Source: a virus
IMG/VR virus record: IMGVR_UViG_3300032308_002252
Coordinates: 1 to 39,006 of that record
Direction: 5' to 3' (one strand)
Length of the DNA: 39,006 nt
Of the stretch, positions 34,327 through 39,006 are shown in pieces. Below the pieces are notes generated by a model that saw nothing but the letters and a program-made list of their open reading frames with translations, ran no database searches and was not told the origin of the DNA. How positions within the stretch are numbered: the stretch's first letter is position 1; each line of letters starts with the position of its first letter. The position numbers and the translations under genes were made by a program.

Positions 34327-35073
34327 CTATACTTTCCCTGGCTTCGTGTATTGCTTTTTTCTCCAGGCAAATTTCTTGTAGTGTGCAGTGATGTGGGACC
34401 TTCTATTTTCTGATATCAGGTCATGCTTATCATATGTCTCTTCTGTTGTGTCAACTACTAACTCCCAAGGCTCTCTTTTTATTGGTATTAATTGTGATAT
34501 TGGAGTACCCTCTGAAATTGTTCCTTCAAAATCTCTTTTAATAAAAAATGGAAGGAATACTGGTAGGCCCCAAATATCTGCATCTACCAGTCCTGAAGGA
34601 ACCCAGAACGGTAGATCTGGTCTGTTGAGTGGCATTGTCATTAATAAAGAGTAGTCTTGTGGTGTTTCGTAAAACCATTGCATCTTTACTCCAAATTGTA
34701 TTGGGTGTACATCATGAGGTATTGCCATGTCTACATATGGCCTTTTATCCATTAACATAAAATCTTTTTTCCAAGAAAGTTTTGGCTTTCCATCTTTTGC
34801 TATCTCAACAGTTAGGTCATCTTCTAAACAGTACTGATACCCAAGAGTCATTGCATCCATAAATGGCATACAAAGTTTTGTAGAGACATTAGATCCATCT
34901 CCACCCCTATCATTTATTGGATTAAGTGCTGACAGATCATTGGTATCTACATGTCTTCCTAAATCTCTGTACCATTGAGGTATTTTTTTATATGCTGGCT
35001 CAGGAGATACCAGGCCTGTCTGATTACTAATAAACCTAAGTTCTTTTAAATCGTCAAACTCTTCCATAGCCAT
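34327..35073 (-). CDS. DUF6065-like protein (248 aa)
   Basis: SPEPAYKKIPQWYRDLG, MDAMTLGYQYCLEDDLTVEI and IQFGVKMQWFYETPQDYSLLMTMPLNRPDLPFWVPSGLVDAD...GTPISQLIPIKREPW match the DUF6065-type proteins, beta-rich and found beside oxygenase genes in other phages (recalled). Possibly a small-molecule-binding jelly-roll. Overlaps the 35054 gene by 20 bases. Confidence 0.68.
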   Translation of the reverse strand: MAMEEFDDLKELRFISNQTGLVSPEPAYKKIPQWYRDLGRHVDTNDLSALNPINDRGGDGSNVSTKLCMPFMDAMTLGYQYCLEDDLTVEIAKDGKPKLSWKKDFMLMDKRPYVDMAIPHDVHPIQFGVKMQWFYETPQDYSLLMTMPLNRPDLPFWVPSGLVDADIWGLPVFLPFFIKRDFEGTISEGTPISQLIPIKREPWELVVDTTEETYDKHDLISENRRSHITAHYKKFAWRKKQYTKPGKV

Positions 35074-35722
35074 ACTCTTCCTTTATTTTTAATAGATCTG
35101 AGTCTGAGACGGTTAAACCTATCTCAAACATTGGAGAACCTATATCAATAATACCATACTTGTCGTCTATCATGTGATCACCATTCTTTTTTATATTAAA
35201 GTTTATAAAAGGGGTATTTACGTATTCCTCCTCTTTCTGTGGCGGAACAAAATTAATTGAACCTTCTTCAATAACAAAAGGAGAAAATATTTTTTTTACA
35301 TTGCCTATCTCAATAAGTGTTTCAAATCCCAATATCCACGGCATATAAAATCTATATGTTGCAAAAAAGCAATCATTTGATTTTATTTGTTTTGGTGAGG
35401 GATAAAACTGCCTTTGATGACATTTATCTAAAGCGTAAAGAGATCCGTCCTGCCTTGGCTCTACCCATATTTCTGCGTGTGTTTTTTGCAATAATGTTAT
35501 TTTGTTTTCATTGATTGATAAAATTTCTGGTTTTGGATATAGGTTTGATACATATCTATTTACTGGCTTTATTAATAAACTTTTATACCTTGGCTCAAGG
35601 AGATCGTATCTTGCCCATTTTTGAGGCACAAAAGATTGTTTTTCTAGTTCTGGAAATAAAAGATTTTCTGAATCTACCCAGAAAGGTGATCCAACTATAT
35701 TGTTTTTAGTTTTTGTTGACAT
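35054..35722 (-). CDS. DUF6065-related or jelly-roll protein (222 aa)
   Basis: SPFWVDSENLLFPELEKQSFVPQKWARYD and WILGFETLIEIGNVKKIFSPFVIEEGSINFVPPQKEEEYVNTPFINFNIKKNGDHMI place it near the 34327 family though more divergent. Two such proteins in tandem beside the oxygenase island suggest joint use. Function unknown. Confidence 0.62.
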   Translation of the reverse strand: MSTKTKNNIVGSPFWVDSENLLFPELEKQSFVPQKWARYDLLEPRYKSLLIKPVNRYVSNLYPKPEILSINENKITLLQKTHAEIWVEPRQDGSLYALDKCHQRQFYPSPKQIKSNDCFFATYRFYMPWILGFETLIEIGNVKKIFSPFVIEEGSINFVPPQKEEEYVNTPFINFNIKKNGDHMIDDKYGIIDIGSPMFEIGLTVSDSDLLKIKEEYGYGRV

Positions 35723-35786
35723 TTTGTTTCATCTTTTCTATAAATATAACTTTATTTTTGATATTACACTACAATTATACCACTTG

Positions 35787-35858
35787 CTGGAATGGTAGGA
35801 TTCGAACCTACAACCTGTCGATTAACAGTCGACTGCTCTGCCGTTGCGCTACATTCCA
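35787..35858 (-). tRNA. tRNA-Asn (GTT)
   Basis: Read on the minus strand: acceptor TGGAATG/CATTCCA perfect, anticodon stem GTCGA/TCGAC with loop CTGTTAA, T-arm TAGGTTCGAATCCTA. Between oppositely read neighbours' ends; no CCA encoded. Confidence 0.93.
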
Positions 35859-35871
35859 TTATATAAACCAA

Positions 35872-36963
35872 CTATTTTTTCTTATAACCCTTTGGGCAAA
35901 CTGGTTTAACTCCAGTTACTTTCTTAACAAGTTTTCCCTTCAAACATGTAATCGTTGTTTTCTTAAGCACAGCAGCGTATGCATCTGCCTCTTGTTTTGC
36001 TTTCAATTCTGCAGCGACTTTTGCTTCTGCTTCTTGTTTGGCTTTTAGTTCTGCAGCAGCCTTTGCTTCTGCTTCTTGCTTGATCTTAATATTTGCTTCT
36101 GCAATTTCTTTTTCTACTTCATACTTTAAGTACAATTCTGCTTCATCAATTGCTGACTGATAATAGGCAGCAATATAGTAAACACTAAAAGATTTGTCTG
36201 ACCAAAAAGAATTATTTCTCATCGAATCATCTTTATCTGTTGAGCATGTAATTCCTGAAATACCAGTAAGTGCTCCTATGTATATGTATTCTTTATCTTT
36301 TTTAAAATAAAGAGGGCTTCCTGAGTCTCCAAGACACATAGTTTTGTTTGGTGAATTTATGACATCTATAAAAATATTTGGCTTACTTGCTAATAAATCT
36401 TTTTCTTCTTGGCTATTTCGAGTAAATGAGTTTTTTCCTAACTTGCTTACAAGTTTTTCTGGGTAATTATTTGTAGCAACTATTTTATTAGGAAGTGTGT
36501 ATTTAATTCCGTATCCAATTTGAATAACATCAATTTGATTATTAATTAAGTTTTGTACTTCATTTACTGTAGCAATACGCATAGGTTTTACATCTGCTAA
36601 ATCTTTTTCTAAAATTAAGATCATAAAATCTTGAATAGGTCCTCTACCACAATTATGACAATTATTAAATTCTTTTGGAATAATTTTCTTTATTACTTTG
36701 ACGGGATTAATAGAGTTGTCTAATGATACTGTTGCATCTGGTGGCCAGACATATTCTGAATACCCATGAGCGCAATGCGCTGCTGTGTAAACAATTCTTG
36801 GTGAAATCAAAGATCCTGAGCAGCCAGTCAGCAGGGTTTTTTCTCCAGTGACCAATACGACTCTTTCATCTCCTATTGCTGGAGATCCGTTATATACTGC
36901 ATCTGCACTGCTAGTTCCTAAAAAAGACAGAACTATGGACAAAAATAAAGAATACTTTTTCAC
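35872..36963 (-). CDS. Secreted trypsin-like (S1) serine protease with repeat tail (363 aa)
   Basis: GTG at 36963 with AAGGAG just before it. Signal peptide (KKYSLFLSIVLSFLGTSSADA). Catalytic triad: His63 (TAAHC), Asp112 (QDFMIL) and Ser214 (CLGDSGSPL). A C-terminal coiled tail has two AEAK-AAAELKAKQEA repeats and ends in TITCLKGKLVKKVTGVKPVCPKGYKKK, a Cys-x-Cys-Lys-rich cap I recall from secreted proteins of planktonic actinobacteria. It looks host-derived. Exported enzymes of this type in a phage may process a surface protein or virion proteins, or protect the infected cell. Confidence 0.88.
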   Translation of the reverse strand: MKKYSLFLSIVLSFLGTSSADAVYNGSPAIGDERVVLVTGEKTLLTGCSGSLISPRIVYTAAHCAHGYSEYVWPPDATVSLDNSINPVKVIKKIIPKEFNNCHNCGRGPIQDFMILILEKDLADVKPMRIATVNEVQNLINNQIDVIQIGYGIKYTLPNKIVATNNYPEKLVSKLGKNSFTRNSQEEKDLLASKPNIFIDVINSPNKTMCLGDSGSPLYFKKDKEYIYIGALTGISGITCSTDKDDSMRNNSFWSDKSFSVYYIAAYYQSAIDEAELYLKYEVEKEIAEANIKIKQEAEAKAAAELKAKQEAEAKVAAELKAKQEADAYAAVLKKTTITCLKGKLVKKVTGVKPVCPKGYKKK

Positions 36964-36964
36964 T

Positions 36965-37147
36965 TTACTCCTTAATTTTAACAACTAATTGACAAGGGTC
37001 TCCGCCTGCTTCCCATTCTTCTTGCTCTTCGTCACTCATATAGGGGTCTCCTTCGTGTGTATTACAAAATGGTTCTGTAATCCATCCCCGCTCAATTCCG
37101 TTTTCTATCCAGATCTGAAACTCTAAACTGTCTTCTTCTGTTATCAT
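36965..37147 (-). CDS. Small acidic protein (60 aa)
   Basis: Probably leaderless: TATAAT ends about eight bases before ATG. Very acidic with two Cys (FCNTHEGDPYMSDEEQEEWEAGGDPCQLVVKI), a composition common in small actinobacteriophage proteins. One base from the protease start. Function unknown. Confidence 0.8.
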   Translation of the reverse strand: MITEEDSLEFQIWIENGIERGWITEPFCNTHEGDPYMSDEEQEEWEAGGDPCQLVVKIKE

Positions 37148-37162
37148 ATTATAATTATAGAC

Positions 37163-37687
37163 CTAAAGGCTTACAATGTCAACTGGACCCATACAAGATG
37201 GATTAAATTTAATGGCAGCATTAACTGCTTGAGCAACTCTATTCCTTGCATTTTTTTGTTTATCTGTTGCATATAAAACACCATAGGCATACTCTGCTCC
37301 TGAACCCATAGCAAGATATGGAAGCATGTACTTAGATAAAGACATATCTCCAGAACTGTGTTCGTATATTTCTCCACGCACTGCGATAATTAAACCAAGG
37401 TCTCCGTCTTTAGATGTATCAACCCAGAACTCATTATAGAATTCTTTTAGTTCTTTAATAAATCTGGTTTGCATAAACTTGTCTGTATCTTTAATGTTGG
37501 GAGGGGTTGGTTTAAAATTAAAACGGATTCTTTCTCCGTCCATTGATCCAGCATATCCAATAAGATAAGGGCCTATCTTCCAAACCTTTGGAGCATCAAG
37601 TGCTAAAATAGTTCCATCATCTGAAGCACCACGGTCTCCAGCCATATAAATTTTGTCTTCATGTTTTACTACAGCAATACAGGTCAT
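37163..37687 (-). CDS. Proteasome beta/HslV-like Ntn hydrolase (174 aa)
   Basis: After removal of Met1 the protein starts with Thr1, with Asp17 (MAGDRGAS) and Lys33 (APKVWKI), exactly the proteasome catalytic set. AMGSGAEYAYGVLYA (about 131-145) is the conserved central helix. Length fits HslV-type subunits (about 175). Assembled rings degrade proteins with an unfoldase; a phage copy may serve in protein turnover or as a peptidase in assembly. Own promoter: TTGACA 37748-37743, TATACT 37724-37719 on the minus strand. Confidence 0.88.
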   Translation of the reverse strand: MTCIAVVKHEDKIYMAGDRGASDDGTILALDAPKVWKIGPYLIGYAGSMDGERIRFNFKPTPPNIKDTDKFMQTRFIKELKEFYNEFWVDTSKDGDLGLIIAVRGEIYEHSSGDMSLSKYMLPYLAMGSGAEYAYGVLYATDKQKNARNRVAQAVNAAIKFNPSCMGPVDIVSL

Positions 37688-37693
37688 GGTAAA

Positions 37694-37748
37694 GCCCTCT
37701 CCAGATAGGTGATACTCAAGTATACCATTACCCAGAGAGGGCTGTCAA
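37694..37748 (-). promoter_or_regulatory. Promoter and inverted repeat upstream of the Ntn hydrolase
   Basis: On the minus strand, TTGACA (37748-37743) and TATACT (37724-37719) are 18 bases apart. GCCCTCTC (37694-37701) and GAGAGGGC (37735-37742) are an inverted repeat; one arm lies in the spacer and the other includes the GGAGAGGG ribosome site, so it may be an operator rather than an RNA hairpin. Confidence 0.55.
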
Positions 37749-37764
37749 CTACCGTCAATAATGA

Positions 37765-38049
37765 CTAATTAGCCTTTTTGTCTACCGTCTTAAACGCATC
37801 ATTGATCTCTGCCAATGTGAGTTTTCCATCGTCTAAAAAAGCCCTTGCCAGTCTTTCAATGACTGTTGCTACGCCTAATAGTCCTGCTAAGAATACTGCC
37901 TGCACTGTATCAATTCCTACAACTGCTCCAGCACCAAGTACTGATAGACCAGATGCTGCAAATACTGCTACGATTCTCATCAAGATATTAGTGATTGCCT
38001 TTTGTGGGTGCTCCTTCTTAGGAGGCTCTACTACCTTTTTAGTTGCCAT
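37765..38049 (-). CDS. Holin-like membrane protein (94 aa)
   Basis: The ATG at 38049 has GGAGG seven bases upstream; a longer frame lacks support. Two hydrophobic segments (VAVFAASGLSVLGAGAVVGI and VFLAGLLGVATVIERLARAFL) and charged ends are typical of class II phage holins. The C-terminal DDGKLTLAEINDAF is an EF-hand-like helix that appears in several actinobacteriophage holins (recalled). Confidence 0.76.
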   Translation of the reverse strand: MATKKVVEPPKKEHPQKAITNILMRIVAVFAASGLSVLGAGAVVGIDTVQAVFLAGLLGVATVIERLARAFLDDGKLTLAEINDAFKTVDKKAN

Positions 38050-38051
38050 AT

Positions 38052-38258
38052 TTAGTCCTCCTTTCTTAGCGGGATTGTGATAAGCCAGATTACTGTGGTT
38101 GCAAGTACTGCAATACCAACAATGTCTCTTGCTGATCCCGTCAAAGTTAGCCATGCAATAAAGAAGCCAAGGAGGGTAAAGGCTTGTGCGATTATCTCCA
38201 CCCCTGCATCTTTTAGCCATGTGAAGAATCCCTTCACAACCTTTGTTATTATTTTCAT
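38052..38258 (-). CDS. Small two-span membrane protein, holin-like (68 aa)
   Basis: GAGGAGGTAAT precedes the start. KVVKGFFTWLKDAGVEIIAQAFTLLGFFIAWLTLTGSARDIVGIAVLATTVIWLITIPLRKED has two spans, basic ends. Adjacent to another holin-like gene; actinobacteriophages often have two tandem membrane proteins near lysis genes. Confidence 0.74.
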   Translation of the reverse strand: MKIITKVVKGFFTWLKDAGVEIIAQAFTLLGFFIAWLTLTGSARDIVGIAVLATTVIWLITIPLRKED

Positions 38259-38259
38259 A

Positions 38260-39006
38260 TTACCTCCTCATCCCAATCATTGCACTAGCAATCTGTGAAA
38301 CAATGATTACTGGGACAATTACTTCTTGGGCCTTCTCTCTCTGATCGTCTGTCATATCCATACCTAATTCAGAGAAATTAGATAGGAGTTCTGTAACATC
38401 CACATTAAATACTGCTCCAAGTGGATCCTCAAGGAATGCTTCTGTTTGTACTTCTGTTACCGCATCTGCTAATGTAAATGGCATTGGGGCTTCTCCTGCA
38501 TCCCCTGCTCTTTCTGCGAACTCAACAAATGCTGATGCAACTGCAGGGTCTGACTTCATCGCCTCTGCCACCTTTGCTACTTCTGCTGAAGAGATACCTA
38601 GGTCTGATGCAAGTTCTTGCTTTGCTTCCTGAGTCAAAGACTTAAGCGTCTGACTTACTGCTGCTGTCTGCTCTGGAGAAAGTTTAACTAACTTATTATC
38701 CTTGCTTGTAAGGTTAGCAATAACACCAGACAAATCTTCTGCTGTTCCGCTACCCTTTTCTGGGATAAGTGCTGCTAACTCTGCATCCTTAATAACTGGA
38801 TCAATGTTTTCTGCTGGTTTAAAATCTGGTCTTGGAAGTGGCTTAGGCTCTGGAGAAGGCTCAACAGGAGGCTCTGGTTTAGGTTCTGGCTTGGGTTCAG
38901 GCGTTGGGGCAGGTGTAGGCTTAGGCTCTTCTGGCTTTGTTGGCTCAGGCTTTGGTTCCTCTGGTTTAGGCTGTTCTGGCTTAGGTCCTGGCTGTGTTGG
39001 CTTTGG
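38260..39006 (-). CDS. Pro-rich phage protein, start outside window (248+ aa)
   Basis: Open to the window end. The visible N-terminal part (first about 75 residues) is made of PKPEEPKPEP-type repeats rich in Pro, Lys and Glu; then an acidic Ala-rich helical domain (LTSKDNKLVKLSPEQTAAVSQTLKSLTQEAKQELASDLGISSAEVAKVAEAM) and an IVPVIIVSQIASAMIGMRR hydrophobic end. The TTG at 38733 is inside the frame and not a start. A long Pro-rich spacer suits a virion or envelope protein and gives a possible prolyl-hydroxylase substrate. Confidence 0.75.
   Translation of the reverse strand, partial: PKPTQPGPKPEQPKPEEPKPEPTKPEEPKPTPAPTPEPKPEPKPEPPVEPSPEPKPLPRPDFKPAENIDPVIKDAELAALIPEKGSGTAEDLSGVIANLTSKDNKLVKLSPEQTAAVSQTLKSLTQEAKQELASDLGISSAEVAKVAEAMKSDPAVASAFVEFAERAGDAGEAPMPFTLADAVTEVQTEAFLEDPLGAVFNVDVTELLSNFSELGMDMTDDQREKAQEVIVPVIIVSQIASAMIGMRR

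Noticed and set aside
35713-36048. Plus-strand open frame through tRNA-Asn and the protease tail
   Set aside because: It is antisense to a tRNA and to a solid protease gene; low-complexity Cys/Phe composition.
38260-38733. Gene start at TTG 38733
   Set aside because: The frame is open beyond it to the window end with Pro-rich sequence, so the true start lies outside.
1-39006. CRISPR array
   Set aside because: No regularly spaced identical repeats with unique spacers; the 24-nt stem-loops are far apart and differ in sequence.
1-39006. Insertion sequence or integrase att site
   Set aside because: No transposase or integrase frame and no tRNA 3'-end duplication seen in the window.

Overview
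This window is an AT-rich stretch of a tailed-phage genome whose host is very probably an actinobacterium. The pointers are a WhiB-type Fe-S regulator (25500-25802), a DUF7455-like zinc ribbon, many leaderless genes, CRP/GlxR-type operators, DnaA boxes of the standard TTATCCACA form, and a secreted protease ending in a Lys-rich Cys tail that I associate (from memory) with freshwater and marine actinobacteria. Phage character is shown by dense, overlapping small genes, a CHAP endolysin, holin-like proteins, GP88-like and DUF932 proteins, five tRNAs and HNH/GIY-YIG nucleases. No capsid, portal, terminase or polymerase gene is recognisable here, so this is an accessory/early plus lysis-side section of a larger genome.

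Layout. (1) 1-11001: rightward blocks of small, translationally coupled genes, mostly unknown, separated by a recurring regulatory cassette. The cassette is built from a 24-nt stem-loop beginning CCTGAGCA, a GACGTC site with nearby CGACACGC repeats, a DnaA box, a TGTGA-N6-TCACA palindrome and a promoter with TGTCAG ten bases upstream of the -10. Recognisable genes are GP88-like (3436) and DUF932 (6149); a tRNA-Asp lies at 7215. (2) 11002-12170: iteron-rich, origin-like region with AAACCTT and ATTACGA repeats, two consensus promoters, a run of T/A and four co-oriented DnaA boxes. (3) 12170-16139: GIY-YIG and HNH nucleases, many mini zinc-ribbon proteins, two collagen-flavoured CBM5/12-like proteins, tRNA-Met/Ile, tRNA-Glu and tRNA-Arg, and an Hsp20 chaperone. 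(4) 16140-25389: 2-oxoglutarate/Fe(II) oxygenases interleaved with a surface-glycan cassette (two GT61-like transferases, a nucleotidyltransferase-HAD fusion, cupin, GDPD-like enzyme). (5) 25364-30720: leftward operon with WhiB, thioredoxin, thermonuclease, a kinase-nucleotidyltransferase fusion, DUF2061 membrane proteins and the endolysin. (6) 30722-35722: second oxygenase island with a GT-A glycosyltransferase and two DUF6065-like proteins. (7) 35787-39006: tRNA-Asn, secreted trypsin-like protease, proteasome-like Ntn hydrolase, two holin-like membrane proteins and the start-side-truncated gene of a Pro-rich protein.

The most striking content is nine 2OG-Fe(II) oxygenase-fold proteins in 18 kb (six with a clear prolyl-4-hydroxylase-like HxD...H...R set, one AspH-like, two divergent), next to glycosyltransferases, in a genome that also encodes a Gly-X-Pro protein and a Pro-rich protein. 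A phage-encoded hydroxylate-then-glycosylate protein modification pathway is a reasonable hypothesis, not a demonstrated one. The second theme is regulatory: several repeated motifs at fixed spacing suggest that the rightward block is controlled as a regulon, possibly coupled to host cAMP signalling and to DnaA.
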